Source: an uncultured Croceicoccus sp.
GTDB lineage: Bacteria > Pseudomonadota > Alphaproteobacteria > Sphingomonadales > Sphingomonadaceae
NCBI RefSeq assembly: GCF_947496385.1
Contig: NZ_CANMCP010000002.1
Coordinates: 165,035 to 229,034, forward strand
DNA length: 64,000 nt
Direction: 5' to 3'
Shown here: positions 6,894-14,858 of the stretch, one piece after another
How positions within the stretch are numbered: the stretch's first letter is position 1
Layout: every line of letters begins with the position of its first letter
Position numbers and translations under genes: made by a program
Notes under the pieces: generated by a model
Seen by the model: only the letters and a program-made list of their open reading frames with translations
What the model was told of the DNA's origin: nothing
The model's database searches: none

Positions 6894-8081
6894 TTATAGG
6901 CTCCGCTCACCCAACATCGCGCCCCACCGAGCGAGCACGATGCGGCGCCGATCGAGCAACTGCGCGCGATTATACGCAGCCTCGACCTTGTCCTTCGGCG
7001 TGTGCGCCAGTGCCATGTCGATCGCCGCCCGCCAGTCGGGGCCAAGCGTCTCGTTGAGGATCGTCGAAAAGCTGGATCGCCAGCCATGCGGCACATGGCG
7101 TCCGCCGAATCCGGCCCGGATATAGAGTTCGCGGATCGCCCCCTCGCCGATGGCGGCGTTCTTCCCCCGGCCCGGAAAAACCAATGCGTTGACGTCACCG
7201 CCATGATCGACGGCCGCAGCATCCAGAACGGCGATGGCCTGCGGCGAGAGTGGCACGACGTGCGCAAAGCGGGCTTCGGCTTTCTTCGCCCGCGACAGTT
7301 TCATGCGTTCGGGCGGCACGGTCCATACTGGGCCGCCGGCCGCGTCCCGATCGACCTCGCCCCATCGCATGCCCCGCACCGCATTGAGGCGCACGGCCGT
7401 CAGTGCCAGGAATCGCGAGGCAAGCCGGGTCGCCGGACGAGCCTCCGCCACTTCACACGCATCGAGCAAGGCGCGGCATTGTTTGATGTCGAGCAATGCA
7501 GGATGCGGAACCGATGGCGGTGCATCCTTCATCGCCGCGGCCAGGCGCGCGGCCGGATCCTGCCCCGCAAGCCCCTTGGCAATGCCATAGGCGAATATGT
7601 CGGACAGCCGCTGACGGATCCGGTGCGCCGTCGGAACACAGGCGCGCGCCTCGACGGCCGTCAGCAGCGCCAGCAGCTCGGGCGGTGCGATGCCGTCGAC
7701 CGGCCGGGCGGCGAGGTCCGGCAAGATGTCACGGGACAGGCTCGCCATCACATCATCGGCATGGGCGGCCGACCATCCGGCCACATTGTGCCGAAACCAG
7801 GCGTCGGCCAGTTGGCCGAACGTGCCAGCATCGCGCACCGGCTCGGAGCCGTCGCCCGCATCGCCGGCCCGAATTTCGTCGCGCCGGATCCGCGCATCCG
7901 CCAATGCCATTTCGGGATAGGCGCCGAGCGTATGCAACCGCTCCCTGCCCCCGGCGCGCGTGCGCCAGTGCCATGTGCGGCGCCCGTTAGGGACGACGAG
8001 CAGGAACAAGCCGTCCCCGTCCCACAGCTTGTATGAACGCGCACGAAGGCGCGCGCTGCGAACAGCCGCGTCGGTCAGCAT
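6894..8081 (-). CDS. int: P4-type tyrosine integrase, intact
   Basis: 395-residue integrase from ATG 8081. The N-terminus MLTDAAVRSARLRARSYKLW then GDGLFLLV is the DUF4102 arm-binding domain, residues 95-190 the core-binding SAM-like domain, and the C-terminal half the catalytic domain. That half has RWGEVD near the first arginine, GGRHVPHGWRSSFSTILNE (HxxR) and the nucleophile in EAAYNRAQ. Length and motifs are complete, so this copy is probably active, unlike the related gene at 1330-2583. It opposes the first integrase, and the two bracket the primase/regulator block. G-rich repeats lie about 110 bases upstream of its start. Confidence 0.9.
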   Translation of the reverse strand: MLTDAAVRSARLRARSYKLWDGDGLFLLVVPNGRRTWHWRTRAGGRERLHTLGAYPEMALADARIRRDEIRAGDAGDGSEPVRDAGTFGQLADAWFRHNVAGWSAAHADDVMASLSRDILPDLAARPVDGIAPPELLALLTAVEARACVPTAHRIRQRLSDIFAYGIAKGLAGQDPAARLAAAMKDAPPSVPHPALLDIKQCRALLDACEVAEARPATRLASRFLALTAVRLNAVRGMRWGEVDRDAAGGPVWTVPPERMKLSRAKKAEARFAHVVPLSPQAIAVLDAAAVDHGGDVNALVFPGRGKNAAIGEGAIRELYIRAGFGGRHVPHGWRSSFSTILNETLGPDWRAAIDMALAHTPKDKVEAAYNRAQLLDRRRIVLARWGAMLGERSL

Positions 8082-8184
8082 AGCTATCTCTCTTGATGGA
8101 AGCGCGGCGGATACTCCCTCCGCCGCGATGGAGCGAATGCACGCAATTCTGCGGGGCAGCGAACGGGAAAAGGCCGTCCGTTAT

Positions 8185-8200
8185 CCCCCCGTTACCCCCC
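8185..8200. repeat. Tandem C6 (G6) repeats upstream of intact integrase
   Basis: Two GTTAYCCCCCC-like units with C6 runs at 8185-8190 and 8195-8200 (GGGGGG on the integrase strand), ten bases apart and about 110 bases from the integrase start. They echo the G5 repeats at 1084-1329 beside the first integrase and may be arm-type sites. The stretch 8082-8184 shows no gene. Confidence 0.4.
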
Positions 8201-8209
8201 GACGCCGCC

Positions 8210-8314
8210 GTGCATAAGGACGCGGACAGCGCCTATGGTGTCGAATGTGCCGATCTGCCGGGCTGCTTTTCGGCCGCCGGCGAGCTCGACCATGTCCTCC
8301 GCAATGCGCAACTG
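8210..8314 (+). pseudogene. HicB-like antitoxin N-terminal fragment
   Basis: In frame from GTG 8210 the sequence reads VHKDADSAYGVECADLPGCF then SAAGELDHVLRNAQ, which matches the start of HicB-type antitoxins (strand with HKD..SAYGV, then PGCFSA and a helix). The normal first residues are absent, the sequence runs out of homology after about 35 residues, and neither the rest of HicB nor a HicA toxin follows. It is a broken remnant lying between the integrase and the lysis cassette, probably left by recombination there. Confidence 0.5.
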
Positions 8315-8321
8315 ACGACTT

Positions 8322-8657
8322 TCAGAAAATGCCGAGGAACTTCGGCCGCGCCGCACGGATCGCCGCGCGATCGCGTTCCTCGCATCGCTCGACAATGCCG
8401 ATGGAATCGAGCGTCCGACCATTGGCCTTGTCGAGCTGGCCCGTCTGCGCATCGCCGAACGCGATCCAGTCGCCCACCGTTTCGCCTGCCGGCAATGGCG
8501 CCCCTGCCACGCCCTCGCGCCAGTCAGGGGGCAGGAGCGAACTGCACGCAGCGCGGGTCGTCAAGATAGGAGCGCCGCCTGCAAAGAGCGCGCAGCCCTG
8601 CATCGCTAGCGCGAGGATCGACAACAGCATCGCTGCCTTCAGCGTTCCGGATCGCAT
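8322..8657 (-). CDS. Rz1-like outer-membrane spanin lipoprotein
   Basis: 111 residues. A signal peptide with lipobox (SILALAMQGC, cysteine 22) predicts an outer-membrane lipoprotein. The mature part (LLPPDWREGVAGAPLPAGET, then VGDWIAFGDAQTGQLDKAN) matches the o-spanin type found in alphaproteobacterial prophages. Its 5' end lies inside the 3' end of the i-spanin gene in a different frame (134-base overlap), the classic Rz/Rz1 arrangement. The pair joins inner and outer membrane in the last step of lysis. Confidence 0.8.
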   Translation of the reverse strand: MRSGTLKAAMLLSILALAMQGCALFAGGAPILTTRAACSSLLPPDWREGVAGAPLPAGETVGDWIAFGDAQTGQLDKANGRTLDSIGIVERCEERDRAAIRAARPKFLGIF

Positions 8658-8919
8658 ATTCGTTCTCCATGGTCATCGCGTCACTCGCGGCCGCGGCGGC
8701 GGCATTCTCGGACACCGTCGCAACCGCGTCCCGCCCGCTCGCCACAGCGGCCTCGTGCTGCTTCTCCGCCAACCGCCCTTCGGTCGCGGCGCGCCTGTCG
8801 TTCGTCATAGCGGTGGAAAGCCAGACCCCGGCCACGATCATGACGAGCGCGCCAATGGTCAGCCAGGCCCATCGCGGCCAAGGCCACGGAATTGCAAAAG
8901 GCCATGCCATGCCCGGCAT
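8524..8919 (-). CDS. Rz-like inner-membrane spanin
   Basis: 131 residues from ATG 8919, overlapping the endolysin stop. One N-terminal membrane segment (about 16-38, WAWLTIGALVMIVAGVWLST) is followed by a long periplasmic coiled-coil-prone helix (NDRRAATEGRLAEKQHEAAV...). This is the form of i-spanins, which bind the Rz1-type lipoprotein across the periplasm. The partner o-spanin gene is partly embedded in its 3' end. Alanine-rich composition matches phage Rz proteins rather than host proteins. Confidence 0.75.
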   Translation of the reverse strand: MPGMAWPFAIPWPWPRWAWLTIGALVMIVAGVWLSTAMTNDRRAATEGRLAEKQHEAAVASGRDAVATVSENAAAAAASDAMTMENEYAIRNAEGSDAVVDPRASDAGLRALCRRRSYLDDPRCVQFAPAP

Positions 8920-9392
8920 CACACTGCATCCTGCAGGCACAGTTCGGCCTCGGCCGCACGACGCCGTTCGAGCCCGCGCAGGCGTTTGCCCCCGGCGTAG
9001 ACATAGCGATTGAGAAAGGCGCACGCCTCACGCTGCCGCCCCTCTTCGAACAGACGCGCCACGCTGGACCTGCCGTAGGTTGCAAGGCCGACATTGTAGG
9101 CGAAGCTTGCGTGGGCGGCCCATTGATACGGATATTCGGCAATGCCCGGATTGCGCCAGCGCACCCCTTCGGCAAACTCTGTGGTCGCCTGCTCCAGCAT
9201 GGCGGCGCATTCCGCATCGGAATAGCGGCGCATCTCCACCCGCGTTTCGCCGTAACAGACGGTCTCGATGCCGACCGGGTCGCGGTAGGGCGCGTTGCGT
9301 TTGCCTTCCCACGGCGCGATCGTGGCGACGGCCAGGCCCACCATGACCAGGACCGATCCGACCAGGCCCGCCTTTGTCGGCGCCTTATCCAT
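8919..9392 (-). CDS. SAR-type phage endolysin (T4 lysozyme family)
   Basis: 157 residues from ATG 9392, overlapping the holin-like gene by 8 bases. The N-terminus (LVGSVLVMVGLAVATIAP, residues 10-27) is a weakly hydrophobic signal-anchor-release segment. It runs straight into WEGKRNAPYRDPVGIETVCYG, where the catalytic glutamate of WEG, the aspartate of RDPVG and the threonine/cysteine region follow the E-8aa-D-5aa-T spacing of muramidases. SAR endolysins are exported by Sec and released when the membrane is depolarised by a pinholin. The enzyme looks intact. Confidence 0.85.
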   Translation of the reverse strand: MDKAPTKAGLVGSVLVMVGLAVATIAPWEGKRNAPYRDPVGIETVCYGETRVEMRRYSDAECAAMLEQATTEFAEGVRWRNPGIAEYPYQWAAHASFAYNVGLATYGRSSVARLFEEGRQREACAFLNRYVYAGGKRLRGLERRRAAEAELCLQDAV

Positions 9393-9612
9393 CGAGACGC
9401 TCCCGCTTCGCGTTGCGATGGTCGCGCACGAACCGATAGATAAGGTGCGCGGTTTGCGCGATCGTATAGACGAGCGTTGCAACCAGCACCCAGTCCTGCA
9501 GCGACATGCCCGCGGCGGTGACCCCGCTCACGGCGATCGGCGGAGCCGCCTTGCCGAAGGCGGTGACGTAATCGCCAGCCCCCTCGGAGAGCTGGCGAGG
9601 GGGATCGATCAT
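9385..9612 (-). CDS. Holin-like membrane protein
   Basis: 75 residues from ATG 9612 with a good AAGGAG ribosome-binding site. One clear membrane segment (about 38-58, LQDWVLVATLVYTIAQTAHL) is followed by a basic C-terminus (RFVRDHRNAKRERLDG), and a weaker hydrophobic stretch precedes it (IAVSGVTAAG). Size, basic tail and position just before a SAR endolysin make it the likely holin/pinholin that triggers endolysin release. Assigned mainly by context. Confidence 0.6.
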   Translation of the reverse strand: MIDPPRQLSEGAGDYVTAFGKAAPPIAVSGVTAAGMSLQDWVLVATLVYTIAQTAHLIYRFVRDHRNAKRERLDG

Positions 9613-9698
9613 GATATGTCTCCTTTACCGCCGAAGCGCAGCGCGCCGGCGTCTTTTCATTCGGGTTCGGTGTAAGGGGGAAGCGGGCAGAACCGCCG

Positions 9699-11624
9699 TC
9701 ACCACAGCGGCTTGATCCGCTGCGGGATGACCTCGCCCATCCACGCATGGCCGGGATCGAGCGTGTGGGTATCGTCGACCGTTCCATTGGGCGCGAGGCC
9801 GAACCAGGTCGGCCATTCGGGGATCTCGAAAATATCCTCGATGTCGACCGTATCGACGTTCTCGACCTGGGCGGCCGCGGCGAACAGCGCGTCGCGCTTG
9901 CCCCGCATCGCGTCGTCATATCCGGTCTTTGCCGCCAGCGGGCCGACCACCACGATGCGCATGTCGGGCGCCCCGGCGCGCAGCTGCTGAAACAGCGCCA
10001 GGGCATTGGCCTCGAACGCGGCCTTCTGCTCCGGCGTGTCGTAGTAATCGTTGATGCCGCCCGCGATGATCGCCGCATCGGGCGGGCCGCCGTCGACCAT
10101 GGTCAGAATGTCGTCGACGCGCTCGAGGAAATTGGGCCGGTCGCCCTGCCGGCGGACATATCCGGTGCCGCCGATCCCGCCGAGCACGTAGTTCTTGATG
10201 CCAAGCCGCGCCGCGGCAATGCTGCCCCATGAATCGCGGTGCGGTTCGGTCGAATTGCTGCCTTCGGTCAGGCTGTCGCCCATGAAGGCGGCGCTCAGAT
10301 CATAGGCGGGCGTGGGCTCGGACAGGGTGCCCCGCACGCGGAATGCCCCCACCGCCGTATCGGGCGGGAAGAGCAGGCGCACCCGCTTGCCGATCAAGCC
10401 CTGCGGAAAGTCCAGCCTCACCCATTGCAGCGCGTTCGTCGCCGGGGTGGTATAGCCGGCAAAGCTCGTGAACTCCCCGTCGACCGCGACCAGCATCGGT
10501 TGATCGAAACCCTGCGTGCGGAACTCCAGGGCATCGCCGGTCACGACGACCTCGACGATGGGATTGCGCCCCTGGTTCATCACCATCTCGCCCGTCACCG
10601 GGAAGGAGAAGCTGCGGTTGTAGCGGAACAGCCCGCCCGGATAGGACTGGCCGAGGATCCAGCGCCTGCCGATAAAGCGGATCATCGCGCTCTCACGTTC
10701 GTACACGTTCACGCCCGCCCCGGTCAGCGTGAAGGTATTCTCGCCCACAGTCGACGTCGAGAAGCCGATCGGATCGACCGCGGCGAACTGGCGCGGACCG
10801 CCATCGAAAGCACCGCGGCGCAGGCGGCGGGTCTGGATCGGAGTCTGGTCGGGCACGGCGAGCGGATCGGGCTTGAGCGCTGCTTCGACCGTGTTCAGGC
10901 GATCCGAGAGCCCCGCCACCGCCGGCGCGGTTACGGTCTGCACGTCCTGCTGGTATCGCGTTTGCACCATCGCCCGCACCGGCGAGGCGGCCGTGTCGGC
11001 ATTGGCGAAGGCGGCGGGGAAATCGTTCGGCCTCGCGATCTTGAAATTGCCCGGCTCCTCGACGGCGGAAAGCGCGTTCGGGTCGATCTGGCGATAGGCC
11101 GTGCGCACCGGGTAATCGCCGAACTCGAGCGGAACGTCGAACACGATGCTGCACGCCGCGCCCTCGCCGGTGGTGGCCTCGGTGCGCCGGCCGACTTCGG
11201 AAAAGGTGCCATTGCCATTGTCGCGATAGAGCACGAACTCGATCCGCCCGCCCTCGACGAAGCACCATGTGTCGAAACCGGTGATCCGGCCCGGCCCGGC
11301 GATCGACGCATCGGCCACCAGCTTGTCGTCGAAACTGCGCGTGCCCGCGGCGAGCGTGGCGACCCCCGCTTCCCCTGCCTGCGGTGTCGAAAGGCTGGCC
11401 TTGATCGGCGCGACCACCTCCATCGCCGCATTCGTCGACCGGTCGGCCTCAAGGCCCGAGCGGTCGGCTTCATCCTCGGCGCGTTCCGCCTGTTGCACCG
11501 CGATCGTCATCTGTTCGGCGGCGGCCTGCTGCGACGCGCTCGATCCGGTGGCCGCCTCCTGCGCAAGCTGCAGGAACAGCGCCGCCGCGCGGGTATTGTC
11601 GCCAACGCTCACTCGAATGGTCAT
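9699..11624 (-). CDS. Tail fibre/appendage protein with SGNH esterase domain
   Basis: 641 residues from ATG 11624, overlapping the preceding stop (ATGA). Residues 1-70 are an alanine/glutamate-rich helical, probably trimerising, stretch (LFLQLAQEAATGSSASQQAA). The middle is beta-rich. The last 210 residues form an SGNH/GDSL hydrolase: AFMGDSLTEGSNST (block I serine), GGIGGTGY (block II), GGINDYYD (block III), DDTHTLDPGHAWMG (block V Asp/His). Such domains deacetylate or de-esterify capsule or LPS, so this is probably the host-recognition appendage. It sits where tail fibres lie, between tail-tip and lysis genes, and looks complete. Confidence 0.75.
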   Translation of the reverse strand: MTIRVSVGDNTRAAALFLQLAQEAATGSSASQQAAAEQMTIAVQQAERAEDEADRSGLEADRSTNAAMEVVAPIKASLSTPQAGEAGVATLAAGTRSFDDKLVADASIAGPGRITGFDTWCFVEGGRIEFVLYRDNGNGTFSEVGRRTEATTGEGAACSIVFDVPLEFGDYPVRTAYRQIDPNALSAVEEPGNFKIARPNDFPAAFANADTAASPVRAMVQTRYQQDVQTVTAPAVAGLSDRLNTVEAALKPDPLAVPDQTPIQTRRLRRGAFDGGPRQFAAVDPIGFSTSTVGENTFTLTGAGVNVYERESAMIRFIGRRWILGQSYPGGLFRYNRSFSFPVTGEMVMNQGRNPIVEVVVTGDALEFRTQGFDQPMLVAVDGEFTSFAGYTTPATNALQWVRLDFPQGLIGKRVRLLFPPDTAVGAFRVRGTLSEPTPAYDLSAAFMGDSLTEGSNSTEPHRDSWGSIAAARLGIKNYVLGGIGGTGYVRRQGDRPNFLERVDDILTMVDGGPPDAAIIAGGINDYYDTPEQKAAFEANALALFQQLRAGAPDMRIVVVGPLAAKTGYDDAMRGKRDALFAAAAQVENVDTVDIEDIFEIPEWPTWFGLAPNGTVDDTHTLDPGHAWMGEVIPQRIKPLW

Positions 11625-12016
11625 GATATTGCACTCGCTTTCAGGATGAACGGCCCGTCGAAGGCCATGAACTTGGTCCCGGCGACGGTCTGAATGAACA
11701 TGCCCCACACCAGTTCGACGTCCTCGCCGATCTCGGGCGCGGGTGGCATCGCGTCGATCGTAGCCTGGTCGATGCGCAGCTCGATGAACGTGACCGGCAT
11801 GCGCTCGATCGTCTCGACCCCGGTGACCTCGATCCCTTCGACACCGTTGCTCGCATTGTTGAGCCCGGCACGCAATTGCCCGCCATCGCGCCTGTCGCGC
11901 ACTTCAAGGCGGAAGGTCGCGCTGGAAAGATCGAACCCCTCGACGATGATCTGTTCGACAAGCGGGGTCGCCCGCCACGCCACAAGGGGCGCGGCGACGG
12001 TGGGAAACAGGGCCAT
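11621..12016 (-). CDS. Phage virion-associated protein (131 aa)
   Basis: 131 residues from ATG 12016, starting 12 bases after the J-like gene and overlapping the SGNH gene. Beta-strand-rich sequence (PLVEQIIVEGFDLSSATFRL, VEGIEVTGVETIERMPVTFI) without cysteines, signal peptide or membrane segment. Small proteins of this kind occur between tail-tip and fibre genes in Sphingomonadales prophages and are likely tail appendage connectors. No named family. Confidence 0.55.
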   Translation of the reverse strand: MALFPTVAAPLVAWRATPLVEQIIVEGFDLSSATFRLEVRDRRDGGQLRAGLNNASNGVEGIEVTGVETIERMPVTFIELRIDQATIDAMPPAPEIGEDVELVWGMFIQTVAGTKFMAFDGPFILKASAIS

Positions 12017-12028
12017 GTGGTTACTCCG

Positions 12029-13921
12029 TTACTGCGCTTCGAGCGCGGCGATGCGATCCTGCAATGCGACGATGTCGGCTTCCGAATAAGCGCCCACGCT
12101 GCCCGCCGTGGTCGCGCTCCCGGCGCTGGCGGCGTAGGTGGCGCTGGCAACCTCGTCGGGGGTCAGCAGCGGCCCCCAATCGGCCAGCGTGCCGGTCGTC
12201 CCGCCATTGTGGACGAAGTTCTTGTTCACATCGGCCCGCACCGCGATGTCGCCCCGCCGCGCGTCGAGCGCCAGCATCGCGGCCTCGTCGGCGACCGGTT
12301 CGATCGCAACCCCCACGAGCGCAGAGGCCATCTGGTCCCGTTCCTGGGCCGACGCTCCGGCGACGGTCGGAGGCAGGACCGCTCGCCGACCGAGCGCGAG
12401 CGAATGCTTCGCATCGGTTTCCGTCTCCACGGTCAGACGGACGGTCATCGCGGCAAGGTCGATCGTCCGATCGAGCACGATCACCTTCTGTCCGGCCAGC
12501 CCATAATCCGCCATGTCATCACCGCATTGCAGGCAGCTAACGATCCGGTAATGCCGCATCCTCGGCCCGCATCACAATTCGATCGGCCCGCGTTCCCGGG
12601 CGCGGGCAAGACGGTAGGTGCAAAGCTCCGCCGCCTGATCCGGGCGATTGACCAGGTTCAATTGCGTCTCGCCGGCGTCGCGTTCCTCGCCGCCGTCGGC
12701 CGCCACATATTCGGCGATGCGGATCCGCGCGCCCGGCACGAATTCCCACTGGTGTGCTTCGCTGACGCATTTGGGCGTGATCATGTTGACCCGTTCGGCG
12801 ATGCTGCGGCTGCTCGGCTTGCGCACCGGCTCCTCGGTCAGATCATCGGCACGGATCACGTCGACCGCAACCCGCGGCGCTTGCCAGACAACGCCGAGTC
12901 TTCCGCCGGTGACGACCGGTATGCCGCCGCCGGCCGCGCAGATGTCCTTCAGATTGTCCCACCGCGGCGGTGCGCCCTCGCCCTCGAATACGACGCCGCC
13001 CGATTCCCAGCCATTGGCATCGCAGACATTCGCAAACGCGGCCCAGTCCTCCCACCAGATCCCGTCGACATGCTGCCCATCGATCTGAAATTCGGTGAGG
13101 CCGATGCCGACACCCATGACCAGCTCGCCATTCTGCACGCGGCCCATCGCGTAGGTTACCGCCTGCACCGCGGGGTTCTTGCTGAATTGATAGGTGCTTT
13201 CGACGAACTGCCGATGCGTTCCGCTGCCGTTGGGCAGCGTGCTGTCCTTGCGCATGTCGTAGCAGCGCGCACCGAGCCAGACGCCGCCCAGCGCCGGCAG
13301 GCCGCTCGCGAAACGATTGCCCTTCTTGTCGAACTTCGCCCGAAAGGCGATTGCCGCCTGTCCGGAAAGCTTTGCGGACGCGCCCCAACCGGGAATCGCC
13401 GGCGCGCTGCCTTGCGCCAGCGCAGCCCCCTCGGGGCAGGCGCCCAACTGCGACCAAACATCGAGGAAGCCGCTGTAATAGCCGAGTGCGGACGTGCCGG
13501 CGAGCGCGATGGGCTTGTAATCGACCATCACCGATTCCAGCGCCTCGACAGGCCCGCCCCCGCTGAAGACCGCGGCCCGGAAATAATAGGGGTTGGGCAC
13601 CTTGTTCGTGGTCGGGCCATAGCCGGTTTCATGGCGTATCACCCCGCCGAAATAGGTGCGACCGAGCAGATAGGGCTGCGGCGGATTGACGGCCAGCACC
13701 GTATCGGTGAGCGAACCGAGCCGCGGGGGATCCTTCGCCAGCAATTGCGCGCCGACGCTCGACGCTGCGCTGACCACCGATGCGACGCCGGAAGCCGTGG
13801 CCGCCGCCGCCGCGAGGGCGGTGCCGACGCCGGCGATCGCCCCGATGCCCGTCGCGCCGAGCGCCACGACTCCCGCCACGGTCGCGACCGTTTTCAAAGC
13901 GCCCGACATCACACCCGCCAC
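12029..13921 (-). pseudogene. Tail-tip J-like protein interrupted by TGA
   Basis: A GTG at 13921 (or ATG at 13909) opens a 449-residue part with a glycine/alanine-rich hydrophobic start, then PPQPYLLGRTYFGGVIRHET and GGVVFEGEGAPPRWDNL typical of tail-tip attachment/host-specificity proteins. It ends ARERGPIEL then TGA (12572-12574, codon 450). The same frame resumes at once as CGPRMRHYRIVSCL, DYGLAGQKVIVLDRTIDLAA and TVETETDAKH, the expected next segment of the family, and stops at 12029. One nonsense change therefore splits a 630-residue protein. Without readthrough the tail tip would be truncated. Confidence 0.75.
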
Positions 13922-13929
13922 GCCCCGAC

Positions 13930-14253
13930 CTATTCATGCACGATCATCGGCACGATCCGGCTGCCATCTTCGGGCCAGCCCAGCGCCTCGTTGCCGGCAT
14001 GGAGCAGGATCGCATCGAGCCCATGAGTGCCCCGCACCACGGCAAGATCGCCGAGCCGCATCTCGAGCGGTGCGATACGGCCCTCGGGTAAAACCGCGTC
14101 GAGCATCGGCGGCGGACGGTGCCCCATCTGGCGCAGGTGATAGCGTGCCATGTGGACACAGCTAGTCCGTCCGCGCCAGTCGAGCGCCCGCTCGCGATAC
14201 TTGCGCAGCGTCGCCTCGGTCGCGCGCTGCCTGCGGATCATGTCGGGGATCAT
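13930..14253 (-). CDS. DUF6950-like (NlpC/P60-related) tail protein
   Basis: 107 residues from ATG 14253, overlapping the upstream stop. The segment ERALDWRGRTSCVHMARYHL resembles DUF6950 and related shrunken NlpC/P60 papain-like proteins, with a cysteine in the expected nucleophile region and a downstream AILLHAGNEALGW. These sit next to J-like genes, where lambda has its tail-assembly peptidase K. Histidine residues are present, but I cannot confirm a complete catalytic triad. Likely acts at the tail tip during assembly or DNA entry. Confidence 0.6.
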   Translation of the reverse strand: MIPDMIRRQRATEATLRKYRERALDWRGRTSCVHMARYHLRQMGHRPPPMLDAVLPEGRIAPLEMRLGDLAVVRGTHGLDAILLHAGNEALGWPEDGSRIVPMIVHE

Positions 14254-14858
14254 TGTGCCACCTGCATCGCCTGATAGCGCGCCGCCCCGCCGCCGCCGTA
14301 AGGACCACCCGCGGACACGCCCGCCGGCGGCGAACCAACACCCCACGCAAATTGCGTTTTCAGCCCCGTCGCATTGTCGTGTCCCGTCTCCCCCGGCCAG
14401 ACCGATTTGTGCCAGGCCGAGCTCAGCGAATTGCCACGATTGCGGAGCAACATGCGCTCGATCATCGTGCCGACCTCGAAATCGACCGAGCGCAGCTGCC
14501 GGCCGATCGAAATGACGCTGCGGTCGATGCGCCCGTCGTAATAGAGGTCCGCGCGGGTAATCTCCCCGGACGGCGCATCGAACTCGGCGATCCACAGCTT
14601 CACGCGCGAGCCTTGGAGGTCGTCGCGGTCGAGGTCGGCGATCGGCGTGCTGCCGGGCGCGAAGATCGTGAAACCCATGCTGGGCAATTCGTCACCGGTG
14701 CCCTCCGCGATCGGCTCGACCGATGCGACCGAACCCCACACCGGATCGCAATTGCGATAGAGCTCGCCCTCGAACTCGAAAAACCCGCCATCGCACCAAC
14801 GCGCAATCGCGCCGGGAAACGCCACCCGCATCAGGACGGTGAGGCCGACGCGGCGCAT
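14250..14858 (-). CDS. Phage minor tail protein (DUF2163-like position)
   Basis: 202 residues from ATG 14858, coupled on both sides by ATGA overlaps. Beta-rich sequence: WCDGGFFEFEGELYRNCDPV, GFTIFAPGSTPIADLDRDDL, LYYDGRIDRSVISIG, ending in a GGPYGGGG low-complexity tail. It occupies the place of baseplate/hub proteins between the tape-measure side and the J-like gene. The resemblance to DUF2163-type hub proteins is by layout rather than firm motif matching. An upstream in-frame extension exists but overlaps the previous gene. Confidence 0.55.
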   Translation of the reverse strand: MRRVGLTVLMRVAFPGAIARWCDGGFFEFEGELYRNCDPVWGSVASVEPIAEGTGDELPSMGFTIFAPGSTPIADLDRDDLQGSRVKLWIAEFDAPSGEITRADLYYDGRIDRSVISIGRQLRSVDFEVGTMIERMLLRNRGNSLSSAWHKSVWPGETGHDNATGLKTQFAWGVGSPPAGVSAGGPYGGGGAARYQAMQVAQ

